Positions 19,520-28,142 of a DNA stretch of 64,000 bases are shown here, piece after piece. Where the stretch lies: positions 248,001 through 312,000 of the forward strand of contig JACBXO010000001.1 of assembly GCA_015863195.1 (NCBI GenBank), in the 5' to 3' direction. The notes below the pieces were generated by a model. The model was given only the letters and a program-made list of their open reading frames with translations. It was not told where the DNA came from and searched no databases. The translations under genes were made by a program, and so were the position numbers. Origin of the DNA: Aerococcaceae bacterium DSM 111022. GTDB taxonomy: Bacteria > Bacillota > Bacilli > Lactobacillales > Aerococcaceae. The stretch's first letter is position 1. Each line of letters opens with the position of its first letter.

Positions 19520-21580
19520 TTGACTTTTAAAAATTTAGTTATTGTCGAATCACCTACTAAAGCTAAAACAATTGATAAATATTTAGGCCGCAATTATAAA
19601 GTGGTTGCGAGTAAAGGACATTTACGTGACTTACCTAAGAGTCGTATGGGCGTAGATATTGAAAATAATTTTGAACCCGATTATATTACGATTCGTGGTC
19701 GTGGTGACACGGTTAAAGAGCTACGTCGTTTAGCGAAAAAAGCTGAAAACGTCTATCTCGCAGCTGACCCGGATAGAGAAGGGGAAGCGATTGCTTACCA
19801 TATTAATCATTTATTGAAACTTGATGAAGATGCGGAAAACCGTGTTATTTTTAATGAGATTACTAAAGATGCGGTTAAAGAAGCTTTTAAACACCCACGT
19901 AAAATTGATAAAGATTTAGTGGACGCACAACAAGCACGCCGTATCTTAGACCGTGTGGTTGGTTATTCAATCTCTCCGTTACTATGGAAGAAAATCAAAT
20001 CAGGTTTAAGTGCCGGACGTGTTCAATCGACTGCATTGCGCATTATTATTGAGCGTGAGAACGAGATCCGTAATTTCAAACCAGAAGAATACTGGTCAAT
20101 CCCGACCACTTTTAAAAAAGGTCGTTCGAAATTTGACGCGAGTTTTTATGGGGTGGACGGTAAGAAACAAGAGCTGAAAAATCAAGAAGATGTTGATTCG
20201 GTGATGACTCGCTTGAAATTGGATGAGGATTTTAATATTGATTCGGTGACGCATAGTGAGCGTCGTCGTAATCCGAATGCGCCTTTTACGACGTCAACGA
20301 TGCAACAAGAGTCGGCGAATAAATTGAATTTCCGTACAGGTAAAACGATGATGATCGCGCAGCAATTATATGAAGGTATTGCGGTTAAGGGTCATGGCAC
20401 TGTTGGGTTAATTACTTATATGCGTACTGACTCGACGCGTATTGCGCAATCAGCGCGTGACGCTGCTGTTGCTTTAATTGGGTCAGAATATGGTCAGGAG
20501 TATATTGGTAAGGGTACGAAGACGAATAAATCTTCGAATACACAAGATGCTCATGAGGCGATTCGTCCATCCAATCCGAATTTAAAACCAGATGATATTA
20601 AAGAATCCCTCAGCCGTGATCAGTTTAGATTGTATTCTCTCATTTGGGGGCGTTTTATGGCCAGCCAGATGTCATCTGCTATTTATGACACACAAAAAGT
20701 GGATATCACACAAAATGGCGTGCAATTTAGAGCGAATGGATCAGTTATTAAGTTTGAAGGTTTCTTAAAAGTATATCCTCAAGGTAAATCCAAAGATAAT
20801 ATTTTACCGGAAATGGTTGCTGGTGATAAAGTGAAAGTGGACAAAATGGAGCCAGAACAACATTTCACTCAACCACCTGCCCGCTATAATGAAGCGAGTT
20901 TAGTTAAAACTTTAGAAGAGTTAGGTATAGGTCGTCCTTCAACTTATGCACCAACGATTGAAACATTGCGTAAACGCTACTATGTTAAAATGGCTGCGAA
21001 ACGTTTTGAGCCAACTGAGTTAGGTGAAATCGTGAATAATGTCATGGTAGAATTCTTCCCAGATATTGTGAATGCTGATTTTACCGCTGGTATGGAAGAT
21101 AAACTGGATGAAATCGAAGAAGGTAAACAAGAATGGGTTAACGTTCTAAATGAATTTTATGAATCATTTGGCCCTTCATTAGATCATGCTGAAGAAGAGA
21201 TGGAAGAAATTGAAATCAAAGATGAACCAGCTGGTTTCGATTGTCCTGAATCAGGGCATCCAATGGTTATCAAAATTGGTCGCTATGGTAAGTTTTATGC
21301 TTGTAGTGGTTTCCCAGATTGTCGTTATACTCAAGCCATCGTTAAGAAAATCGGCGTGACTTGTCCGACATGTAAAAAAGGTGAAATTATCGAACGTAAA
21401 TCGAAGAAAAACCGTATTTTCTATGGTTGCGAACGTTATCCAGAATGTGAATTCGTTTCATGGGAAAAACCAATATCACGCCCATGTCCAAAATGTGATC
21501 ACTACTTAACTGAGAAAACAACGCGTAAAGGTACTCAAGTTAAATGTAGCAATTGTGATTACAAAGAAGAAGTTGTTTAA
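19520..21580 (+). CDS. topA: DNA topoisomerase I
   Basis: TopA relaxes negative supercoils by single-strand passage. The 686-residue protein opens with the TOPRIM block [17 protein letters not shown] and has the metal-binding [14 protein letters not shown]. The active-site tyrosine is in TYMRTDSTR near residue 300. Three C-terminal zinc ribbons follow, with CX2C or similar pairs ([24 protein letters not shown]). The start is a TTG at 19520 behind AAGGAG. An ATG 4 bp upstream opens a frame of only four codons (M-F-D-F) that ends inside topA. Confidence 0.97.
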   Translation: MTFKNLVIVESPTKAKTIDKYLGRNYKVVASKGHLRDLPKSRMGVDIENNFEPDYITIRGRGDTVKELRRLAKKAENVYLAADPDREGEAIAYHINHLLKLDEDAENRVIFNEITKDAVKEAFKHPRKIDKDLVDAQQARRILDRVVGYSISPLLWKKIKSGLSAGRVQSTALRIIIERENEIRNFKPEEYWSIPTTFKKGRSKFDASFYGVDGKKQELKNQEDVDSVMTRLKLDEDFNIDSVTHSERRRNPNAPFTTSTMQQESANKLNFRTGKTMMIAQQLYEGIAVKGHGTVGLITYMRTDSTRIAQSARDAAVALIGSEYGQEYIGKGTKTNKSSNTQDAHEAIRPSNPNLKPDDIKESLSRDQFRLYSLIWGRFMASQMSSAIYDTQKVDITQNGVQFRANGSVIKFEGFLKVYPQGKSKDNILPEMVAGDKVKVDKMEPEQHFTQPPARYNEASLVKTLEELGIGRPSTYAPTIETLRKRYYVKMAAKRFEPTELGEIVNNVMVEFFPDIVNADFTAGMEDKLDEIEEGKQEWVNVLNEFYESFGPSLDHAEEEMEEIEIKDEPAGFDCPESGHPMVIKIGRYGKFYACSGFPDCRYTQAIVKKIGVTCPTCKKGEIIERKSKKNRIFYGCERYPECEFVSWEKPISRPCPKCDHYLTEKTTRKGTQVKCSNCDYKEEVV

Positions 21581-21595
21581 AATATTTATTTGTTT

Positions 21596-21637
21596 AAGAT
21601 CCGCACTGCCGATATTTGGTGGTGGGGATCTTTTTTT
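21596..21637 (+). terminator. Intrinsic terminator of topA
   Basis: AGATCCGCAC pairs with GTGGGGATCT, a bulged stem followed by a seven-T run. Confidence 0.75.
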
Positions 21638-21663
21638 GTCATACTCTTTTTGAATTTAGTTAC

Positions 21664-21836
21664 AAACTGTGGAGTACAATCTAGCGGTCAATTTCTTCAG
21701 AAATTGACGACCTTTGTTTAGGGAGCTTTTAGGCTGCGGCCTAAAAGGGTCGTTTTGGATTGGATGAGGTGGAGTCGCGGGTGCGACTCCTGCATATTTA
21801 ATTTGGTAAGGGAGAGTCGCATCGGCGACTCTTTCA
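21664..21836 (+). repeat. Hairpin cassette, copy 1
   Basis: The shared lead-in ACTGTGGAGTACAATC at 21667 is followed by a series of short-loop hairpins. They are TCAATTTC/GAAATTGA at 21688-21707, CTTTTAGGC/GCCTAAAAG at 21726-21747, GGAGTCGC/GCGACTCC at 21771-21790 and a second AGAGTCGC/GCGACTCT at about 21814-21833. The same ordered set recurs at 27.1, 34.9, 47.3, 50.8, 55.9 and 56.3 kb. Confidence 0.8.
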
Positions 21837-21965
21837 TTAATGTATTGGAGTTTGTTGTGGTGATTGGGTTGGTGGTGGTGATGGTGAGGAAAGTTTGGGT
21901 TTGGAGTAGTGAACAATCCATAGAATTAGCTGAAGTGAGGAAAGTTTCGGTTTTATTTAAATACC

Positions 21966-22145
21966 TGCTAGAGAATGGGCTTCTGTGGCAAAATTTTGTT
22001 TTATTCAAATTCCTGCCAGAGAATGGTGTTTCTGTGGCGAAATTTTGTTTATATTCAAATTCCTGCCAGAGAATGGTGTTTCTGTGGCAAAATTTTGTTT
22101 TTATTCAAAATCTTGCTAGAGAATGATGCTTCTGTGGCAAAATTG
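21966..22145. repeat. Tandem palindromic array, about 50-bp period
   Basis: GAGAATGG-type register points are at 21971, 22019, 22069 and 22119 (steps 48, 50, 50). Each unit has an arm like TGCCAGAGAA, a 6-nt linker, a partly complementary arm TTCTGTGGCA and a 24-nt core. A shorter direct repeat GTGAGGAAAGTTT lies just upstream at 21894 and 21935, 41 bp apart. Three further hairpins follow at 22162-22220 (ATGCACC/GGTGCAT, CGGAA/TTCCG, ATGCA/TGCAT). Confidence 0.65.
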
Positions 22146-22361
22146 AGATTTAGAATCGTTATGCACCACATCGGTGCATCAACGGAAGGATTCCGGCTTT
22201 CATGCAACAAAAGAGTGCATCGGCACAAGCTATTAGTCAAACATAGTCAAAATTCAGTCTTTGGTCCTAGAAAATGATAGCGGTTTTAGGTTATAATAAA
22301 TATTAGTGATTAATTAAAAAATTGAGATAATTGATAAAAAATAGAACGGGTGGTGAGTTGT

Positions 22362-23276
22362 TTGGATAAGTATATGACATTATTCGTCGCTTATTTAACG
22401 AATGAAAGACGTTATTCGAATGCGACTGTGACGGCTTATCAGCGTGACTTGGAACAATTTGATGCATTTATTACGAGTACTGCTCCGACTGAAATTGATC
22501 AAATTAGTTATCAAGATATCCGACTCTTTATTGCTCATTTAACCGAACTCGAAAATTCACGGACAACGATTGCTCGGAAATTATCGAGCTTGCGGTCTTT
22601 TTTTAAATATGCTTTAAGGCAAGGTTGGACAGACTCCGATCCCACTGCGTTAGTTCAATATGATGTAAAAAAACAACATCTTCCTGATTTTTTCTATGAA
22701 GATGAAATGCAGGCGATTATTGATACTGCTAGAAATTCTGAGTCTGAGTTTAAATTGAGAGATGTCGCAATCATTGAGACCTTCTATGCTACTGGTATGC
22801 GTGTGAGTGAATTGACAGGTTTAACTTTTAGACAAATTGATGAAAGTATTCAAATTATTCGTGTTTTAGGTAAAGGGGATAAAGAACGGCTCGTTCCGAT
22901 CGGAGATTCGGCGATGGCAGCAATTATTGACTATAAGACGACTTTGCGGCCACAGCTTGTATCCGGTGAGAGTGGGGATACGGTGTTTCTATCCCATAAG
23001 GGGAAAGAATTGACGACACCTCAAGTGCATGATATCTTAAATAAAGTAATTGAAGAGGGTGCTTTAAACTTAACAATACACCCACATAAATTGCGCCATA
23101 CTTTTGCGACCCATTTATTAAATAATGGGGCAGACTTAAGGAGTGTTCAGGAGTTATTAGGGCATGAGGATTTAAGTTCGACGCAGATTTATACGCATGT
23201 TACGAAAGATAAATTGCGTGAGCAATATATGAATGTATTTCCAAGAGCGAAGAGAAAAACAAGAGGAGAAGATTAG
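22362..23276 (+). CDS. xerC: Tyrosine recombinase XerC
   Basis: XerC resolves chromosome dimers at dif with a partner recombinase. The catalytic residues are visible: Arg in ATGMRVSEL, His-x-x-Arg in HPHKLRHTFATHLL, His in LLGHEDLSSTQ and the nucleophile Tyr in IYTHVT. I place the start at the TTG at 22362 (304 residues) because GGGTGGTG at 22348-22355 sits 6 bp before it. The GTG codons at 22350 and 22353 lie inside that site. It precedes hslV without a gap, the conserved Firmicute order xerC-hslV-hslU. Confidence 0.92.
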   Translation: MDKYMTLFVAYLTNERRYSNATVTAYQRDLEQFDAFITSTAPTEIDQISYQDIRLFIAHLTELENSRTTIARKLSSLRSFFKYALRQGWTDSDPTALVQYDVKKQHLPDFFYEDEMQAIIDTARNSESEFKLRDVAIIETFYATGMRVSELTGLTFRQIDESIQIIRVLGKGDKERLVPIGDSAMAAIIDYKTTLRPQLVSGESGDTVFLSHKGKELTTPQVHDILNKVIEEGALNLTIHPHKLRHTFATHLLNNGADLRSVQELLGHEDLSSTQIYTHVTKDKLREQYMNVFPRAKRKTRGED

Positions 23277-23801
23277 ATGACTACGATATGTGCAGTGAAG
23301 AAAGATAATCAATTAGCAATGGCCGGAGACGGGCAAGTGACGATGGGCGAGACAACGATCATGAAGGGTGGCGCGAAAAAATTACGCCGTATTTATGATG
23401 GTAAAGTGGTTATTGGATTTGCCGGTGGTGTGGCTGACGCGATTACACTGTCTGAAATGTTTGAAGAGAAATTGCGCCAGCATCAAGGTCAATTAACGCG
23501 TGCTGCGGTCGAAGTTGCCAAACAATGGCGCACGGACCGTACTTTACAAAAATTAGAAGCATTATTAATCGTGATGGACCACGAGGATATTTTACTGGTT
23601 TCAGGAACGGGTGAAGTGATTACGCCGGATGACGGGATTTTAACGATCGGGTCTGGTGGTAATTATGCGTTAGCGGCGGCTCGTGGTATGCTGCGTAATG
23701 CGGATTTATCTGCGGAAGAGATTGCTCGTAAAGCACTTGAAATCGCAGGGGAAATTGATGTTTATACAAACGACCAAATTAGTGTCGAATCAATGCAATA
23801 A
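23277..23801 (+). CDS. hslV: HslV (ClpQ) peptidase subunit
   Basis: HslV is the proteasome-like peptidase of the HslUV protease. The 174-residue protein starts [10 protein letters not shown], so removal of Met exposes the catalytic N-terminal Thr. Typical HslV blocks follow: [19 protein letters not shown] and [15 protein letters not shown]. The ATG follows the xerC stop directly and the stop overlaps the region before hslU. All known HslV proteins work with HslU, here the next gene. Confidence 0.97.
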   Translation: MTTICAVKKDNQLAMAGDGQVTMGETTIMKGGAKKLRRIYDGKVVIGFAGGVADAITLSEMFEEKLRQHQGQLTRAAVEVAKQWRTDRTLQKLEALLIVMDHEDILLVSGTGEVITPDDGILTIGSGGNYALAAARGMLRNADLSAEEIARKALEIAGEIDVYTNDQISVESMQ

Positions 23802-23812
23802 TGGAGGGTTTT

Positions 23813-25219
23813 ATGAATCAACAATTAACACCAAGAGGCATCGTAGGTGCTTTAGATGAATATATTATTGGGCAAGCGGATGCTAAGCGTGCGGTTGCGA
23901 TTGCGTTACAAAACCGTATTCGTCGTTTGAAATTAGACGGTGAGATGCAAAAGGAAGTTAAACCGAAAAACTTATTAATGATTGGTCCAACGGGTGTTGG
24001 TAAGACGGAAATTGCGCGTCGTTTAGCGGATTTAGCGAATGCTCCTTTTGTGAAAGTCGAAGCGACAAAATATACGGAAGTAGGTTATGTTGGGCGTGAC
24101 GTAGAGTCGATGGTTCGTGATTTGGTTGAAAATGCGATTCGCGTGGTGAAAAAAGAAAAGCATGCGGAAGTGCGTGACGAAGCGGAAGCACAAGCGATTG
24201 TTCGTATTGCGAAAGCTTTAAAACCAGGTGAAAAAGTGAAGAAAGAAGCACCTAATCCGAATGCGGCTGGTGGATTCGACTTTTCGGCGATGATGGCACA
24301 ATTTGCGCCACAAAGCCAAGAAGAGGAAGAAGTTGAAACGGAAGAAGTAGCGAAAACGCGTCGCGCGATTCGTGAACAAATTCGTAATGGGCAGTTAGAT
24401 GATCACGAAGTGACGATTAAAATCGAAGAGAAAAAACTGCAAATGAATTTAAATCCGGCGATGGAACAGATGATGGATCTGCAAGATTCATTATCAGCGA
24501 TGCAACCGAAGAAAATGATTGAACGTACGGTGACGGTTAAAGAAGCACTGGAAATTTTAATCGAAGAAGAGTCTGAAAAATTGGTTAACCAAGATGACAT
24601 TAATCAAAGTGCCTTGAAATTAGCCGAAGAGCGCGGCATTATTTTTATCGATGAGATGGATAAAATTGCGATTTCATCAGGTTCAAATGGCTCAGGGCAA
24701 GTGAGCCGTCAAGGTGTGCAGCGTGATATTTTACCGATTGTTGAAGGGTCTCAAATTCAGACTAAATACGGTATCATTAACACAGATTATATTCTTTTCA
24801 TTGGTTCGGGTGCTTTCCACGAGGCGAAACCTTCGGACTTGATTCCGGAATTACAAGGGCGTTTCCCAATTCGTGTTAACTTGAATGATTTAACGAAAGA
24901 CGATTTCCAACGTATTTTAGTGGAACCGAAAAATTCTTTAACGAAACAATATATTGCGTTATTAGAAACTGACGGAGTAACAGTTGAGTTTACGGATGAT
25001 GCGATTAGTCGCATGGCTGAGTTTGCGGTTGAGTTAAATGAGTCGACGGATAATATCGGTGCACGTCGTCTGCATACGATTTTAGAGACTGTCTTGGACG
25101 AGCTGTTATTTGAAGCGACGGATATGCAAATGGGCCACATCACGATTAATCAGCAGTACGTTGATGATCGTCTGGGTGATATTGTTGAAAACCGTGATCT
25201 AAGTCACTATATTTTATAA
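23813..25219 (+). CDS. hslU: HslU (ClpY) ATPase subunit
   Basis: HslU is the AAA+ unfoldase that feeds HslV. It has 468 residues from ATG 23813, which follows GGAGG at 23803-23807; an upstream ATG at 23801 would overlap that site. Walker A is GPTGVGKTE and Walker B IIFIDEMDKI. The I-domain lies between them, and the C-terminus ends in LSHYIL as usual for docking into HslV. In Bacillus and many relatives codY follows; here it does not, and a possible MITE follows instead. Confidence 0.97.
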   Translation: MNQQLTPRGIVGALDEYIIGQADAKRAVAIALQNRIRRLKLDGEMQKEVKPKNLLMIGPTGVGKTEIARRLADLANAPFVKVEATKYTEVGYVGRDVESMVRDLVENAIRVVKKEKHAEVRDEAEAQAIVRIAKALKPGEKVKKEAPNPNAAGGFDFSAMMAQFAPQSQEEEEVETEEVAKTRRAIREQIRNGQLDDHEVTIKIEEKKLQMNLNPAMEQMMDLQDSLSAMQPKKMIERTVTVKEALEILIEEESEKLVNQDDINQSALKLAEERGIIFIDEMDKIAISSGSNGSGQVSRQGVQRDILPIVEGSQIQTKYGIINTDYILFIGSGAFHEAKPSDLIPELQGRFPIRVNLNDLTKDDFQRILVEPKNSLTKQYIALLETDGVTVEFTDDAISRMAEFAVELNESTDNIGARRLHTILETVLDELLFEATDMQMGHITINQQYVDDRLGDIVENRDLSHYIL

Positions 25220-25237
25220 TTTTTAAATATTTACTTC

Positions 25238-25500
25238 ATACAGGCGCGATTTTCTCCGTAGGGACGCCTTCATAGCCTAACTGAGAATGCTGTTACTTTA
25301 GTAACTTTACAAGCTTTAATAAGGTAATATCTGCAGTTAAATGAATTAACAAAAGTTTACATTAATTAAGAACTTGATTCATTTTAGTTTTGTTTTAGCT
25401 ATTTCGGACTATTTTGGCTAGATTACTTCTAAATGCTTCGCACAAGAATTACTAAGCTGCGCCAAAATCCTTTAATTTTACGGGAAAATCGCGCCTGTAT
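25238..25500. repeat. Possible MITE or large inverted-repeat element
   Basis: A 22-23-bp inverted pair bounds about 263 bp. The left end is ATACAGGCGCGATTTTC at 25238 and the right end is its complement, GAAAATCGCGCCTGTAT, ending at 25500. Four more bases match (CGTA/TACG) with one base of difference. The inside has no convincing gene and has a small hairpin GTTAC/GTAAC near 25290. I found no clear target duplication. It fills most of the gap from hslU to 25598. Confidence 0.5.
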
Positions 25501-25597
25501 TCCGTAAATTTTAAAGTTATAGCACTGATTTAGAAGTGCTAATAGAGTAGATTCTAATTGATTTTGTTTTAACTTTAGAAGCACTTTTGGCTGGTTG

Positions 25598-25807
25598 ATG
25601 AATATTTTAGTTTGCAGTCACTCGGTGTTTCTACTTTTAGATATTTCGATGGGCAACATGGGCTTTTGGGTTTGTGTTGCCTTATTTTTGTTGCATTTTT
25701 TTGTTATTTATAGTTTTTTGATCAGAGGGCGTTCTTTTGTGAGGGCTTGGATAGTATTTACTTTTTGGTGGGGAGCTATACTTTTAAAAAAGCGTGTGTT
25801 TAATTAA
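25598..25807 (+). CDS. Possible small membrane protein (doubtful)
   Basis: An open frame of 69 codons from the ATG at 25598. It is hydrophobic, with one or two possible membrane segments (FWVCVALFLLHFFVIYSFL). No clear ribosome site precedes it, and I recognise no family. It could be real, a remnant or chance. Confidence 0.2.
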   Translation: MNILVCSHSVFLLLDISMGNMGFWVCVALFLLHFFVIYSFLIRGRSFVRAWIVFTFWWGAILLKKRVFN

Positions 25808-25870
25808 AATTGAGTGATAAATTTTGTGGAAATGCGTTATAATATGTCTATGAATGAAGGAGGCGAGTGT

Positions 25871-26761
25871 ATGGTTACAATTTCTAATGATCATTTGGTG
25901 GTTGAGATTTCACTTGAGGGGGCGGAGTTGACCTCGATTAAGGATGCCGAGACGGGGCATGAGTTTTTATGGCAGGGGGATCCGGCGTTTTGGGGTAGGC
26001 ATGCGCCTGTTTTGTTCCCTAATGTGGGGCGTGTGAAAGGTGATCGTTACTATTTTGATGATGAGGAATATGAGATTAGCCAGCATGGTTTTGCGCGCGA
26101 TATGACTTTTACTGAGCAGATAGTGACGGCGAATTCTGCGACTTTTAATTTGAAAAGTAATGCTTTGACTTTAGAGAAATATCCCTTCGATTTTAGTTTT
26201 CAAATCACTTATATTTTGCATGAAAACCAAATTACGGTGAGTTATGAGATTTTAAATCCGGGTGATAAAGTGCTGTACTATAGTGTTGGTGGGCATCCTG
26301 CGTTTAATGTCTCGCAAACGAAAGATAGTAAGGGGCATGATGAGTTTGATCAGGTTTATTTCAAATTCAGTCCCGAGGGGCAGTATTTGCATATTCCGTT
26401 GACAAAGGATGGTTTGGTTCGTTTGGATGCGGCGAAATATCAGTCTGTTACAAAAGAGGCTTTAACGCATAAGTCATTTAAAAATGATGCGTTGATTTAT
26501 CAAATTGGTAAGCAAACAGAAGTGAGTTTAATTGATGAGGCGGCTGATACTGAGATTTTAGTTCGTTCCAGTCGCATGCCATTTGTGGGAATTTGGTCTC
26601 CTTATCCAAAACGCGCTGGTTTTGTGTGTATTGAGCCATGGGCAGGTTTAGCCGATGATGAGAATACAGACGGCGATTATGCGACAAAATATGGTAGTCA
26701 GTCGCTGGGGCCAAATGAAATCCGGACGCATGATTATACGATTGATTTTATTAAGAGATAA
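25871..26761 (+). CDS. Aldose 1-epimerase family protein (LacX-like)
   Basis: Beta-sandwich sugar mutarotase-like protein of 296 residues. Visible features are the N-terminal LEGAELTSIKDAETGHEFLWQ, the histidine in QHGFARD, VGGHPAFNV with the second conserved histidine, and the late CIEPWAGLAD with the catalytic-type glutamate. LacX-type members are common beside sugar operons; the sugar is not known here. The ATG at 25871 has GAAGGAGG before it, while an upstream in-frame ATG at 25814 has no ribosome site. A TATAAT lies at 25838-25843. The gene is alone between repeats and a terminator. Confidence 0.85.
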   Translation: MVTISNDHLVVEISLEGAELTSIKDAETGHEFLWQGDPAFWGRHAPVLFPNVGRVKGDRYYFDDEEYEISQHGFARDMTFTEQIVTANSATFNLKSNALTLEKYPFDFSFQITYILHENQITVSYEILNPGDKVLYYSVGGHPAFNVSQTKDSKGHDEFDQVYFKFSPEGQYLHIPLTKDGLVRLDAAKYQSVTKEALTHKSFKNDALIYQIGKQTEVSLIDEAADTEILVRSSRMPFVGIWSPYPKRAGFVCIEPWAGLADDENTDGDYATKYGSQSLGPNEIRTHDYTIDFIKR

Positions 26762-26780
26762 TTTTTTGCTTGTATGCGGG

Positions 26781-26815
26781 ACCGTTGACATTCATTGTGG
26801 TGTTGACGGTTTTTT
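26781..26815 (+). terminator. Terminator of the aldose-epimerase-like gene
   Basis: ACCGTTGACATT pairs with GGTGTTGACGGT with several G-U pairs and is followed by T6. Confidence 0.65.
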
Positions 26816-26857
26816 GTATGGGGAATTGTAGCTTGAGAGTGAGTGTTGTGGGGCTGA

Positions 26858-26945
26858 TTTTCAGTATTTTGTTGAAAGGGGACTATAATGAAAAATATCA
26901 GGGATTAGTTTTCAGTATACATAGATTCCGGGTTCGTACTGAAAA
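26858..26945. repeat. 51-bp array, arm family TTTTCAGTAT
   Basis: TTTTCAGTAT is at 26858 and again at 26909, 51 bp apart. The complementary arms ATAATGAAAA (26885) and GTACTGAAAA (26936) each lie exactly 27 bp after a forward arm, leaving 17-nt linkers and one 14-nt core. A small hairpin CCTGG/CCAGG follows. The 150 bp from 26946 to 27100 hold nothing else that I recognise. Confidence 0.75.
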
Positions 26946-27100
26946 CGGACCTGGACCCCAGGTTCCGGACACGCATCATATTGACCAGAATTTATCTAGA
27001 CAGTAGTCTTCTATAATATGCTCGGACTAGACATTAAATAGAAAGAACGCATAATTTTAGCTAACTAATTCTTCAATAGTTCTATAATAAAAAATGCCTA

Positions 27101-27262
27101 CTGTGGAATTCAATCTGTTCAATTTCTTCAGAAATTGACTTCCTTCTTTTAAAAAGGATCTTTTCGACTCGGGTCGAAAAGTACTGCTATCATTATAAGG
27201 AGGCTTTTCGTCTAAACGAAAAGCGACATCAGATCATGAGGTAGAGTCGCTGGGGCGACTCC
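27101..27262 (+). repeat. Hairpin cassette, copy 2 (complete)
   Basis: The lead-in ACTGTGGAATTCAATC is followed by four hairpins: TCAATTTC/GAAATTGA (27119-27138), TTTTCGAC/GTCGAAAA (27161-27180), GCTTTTCGT/ACGAAAAGC (27203-27224) and GAGTCGC/GCGACTC (27244-27261). Compared with copy 1 both stem strands of the middle hairpins have changed together, so pairing is kept. Confidence 0.8.
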
Positions 27263-27345
27263 GATTGAACGCCATAGATTGTGAGAGATTTGGAATGTAT
27301 TTGAATTTTGGAAAGGTTGGTTTTGTGTAGAAAATCGAGTGTGCG

Positions 27346-27799
27346 TTTTCTTAACTGTCGGCATTTTATTGAGTAGAGAAAACTTGAGAAAACATTGTGC
27401 TGTTTATTTTCTTAACTATTGGCATCTGGGTGAGTAGAGAAAATTTCTGGCTGTAAATTTTCTTAACTAGTGGGATCTGGTAAGTTGAGAAAACATTGTG
27501 CTGTAAATTTTCTTAACTATTGGCATCTGGGTGAGTTAAGAAAAATTTGTGCTGTTTATTTTCTTAACTATTGGCATCTGGTTGAGTTAAGAAAACTTTG
27601 TGCTGTTTATTTTCTTAGCTATTGGCATCTGGTTGAGTTAAGAAAACTTTGTGCTGTAAATTTTCTTAACTAGTGGAATCTGATTGAGTTGAGAAAACTT
27701 TTGGCTGTAAATTTTCTTAACTAGTGGAATCTGATTGAGTTGAGAAAACATTGTGCTGCAAATTTTCTTAACTATTAGCATCCAGTTGAGATAAGAAAA
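27346..27799. repeat. 51-bp array, arm family TTTTCTTAAC, nine arm pairs
   Basis: Forward arms start at 27346, 27407, 27458, 27508, 27559, 27610, 27661, 27712 and 27763. Steps are 61, 51, 50, then 51 throughout; the 61 contains a 10-bp duplication of the right arm. Each unit is TTTTCTTAAC, a 17-nt linker close to TATTGGCATCTGGTTGA, GTTAAGAAAA or GTTGAGAAAA, and a 14-nt core such as CTTTGTGCTGTTTA. Linkers are also conserved here, unlike those of the TTATCATTTC family. Confidence 0.9.
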
Positions 27800-27911
27800 C
27801 TGAAACTCTGGTCAAGGACACAAAACGGAGAAAAACTGAAAATCAATGTGAGCGGGGAGATTCCACTTCGTTGAGTTAATGAAATTATCAAAATTTTTTG
27901 AAAAGGAGTTT

Positions 27912-28023
27912 GAAATGATAAAATACAGCCAAAAATTATCATTTCAACACAATAATCTTCGCGAAATGATAAAATATAGCTTAAAATTATCATTTCACTC
28001 TGTTTTTCTTTTTGAAATGATAA
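27912..28023. repeat. 51-bp array, arm family TTATCATTTC
   Basis: GAAATGATAA is at 27912, 27963 and 28014, exactly 51 bp apart. TTATCATTTC lies 24 bp after the first two starts. The 14-nt cores AATACAGCCAAAAA and AATATAGCTTAAAA both have GC at their centre. The 17-nt linkers differ. Confidence 0.9.
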
Positions 28024-28102
28024 ACAGCGATAGTAAAGAAAAAACGATTCGCATAACTCAAGTAAACACAAATCTTATGCGAATATCACACCCACACAAC
28101 TA

Positions 28103-28141
28103 AAAAAGCAGTGAGTCGTACAAACGACTCACTGCTTTTTT
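28103..28141 (-). terminator. Terminator of plsY (symmetrical)
   Basis: A perfect stem AAAAAGCAGTGAGTCGT/ACGACTCACTGCTTTTT with a 4-nt loop, usable in both directions. It bounds the repeat island on its right. Confidence 0.9.
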
Positions 28142-28142
28142 G

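Noticed and set aside
26770-27006. 78-codon frame after the aldose epimerase gene
   Set aside because: It runs through a terminator and two 51-bp units; composition is not protein-like.
27470-27673. Open frame with a 17-residue repeat (ELRKLCAVYFLNYWHLV type)
   Set aside because: It is the 51-bp array read in frame (51 = 3 x 17). There is no ribosome site, and a 50-bp unit breaks the phase upstream.
27912-28023. CRISPR array
   Set aside because: Units are palindromic with 17-nt linkers and drifted arms, linkers are too short for spacers, and no cas gene is near.
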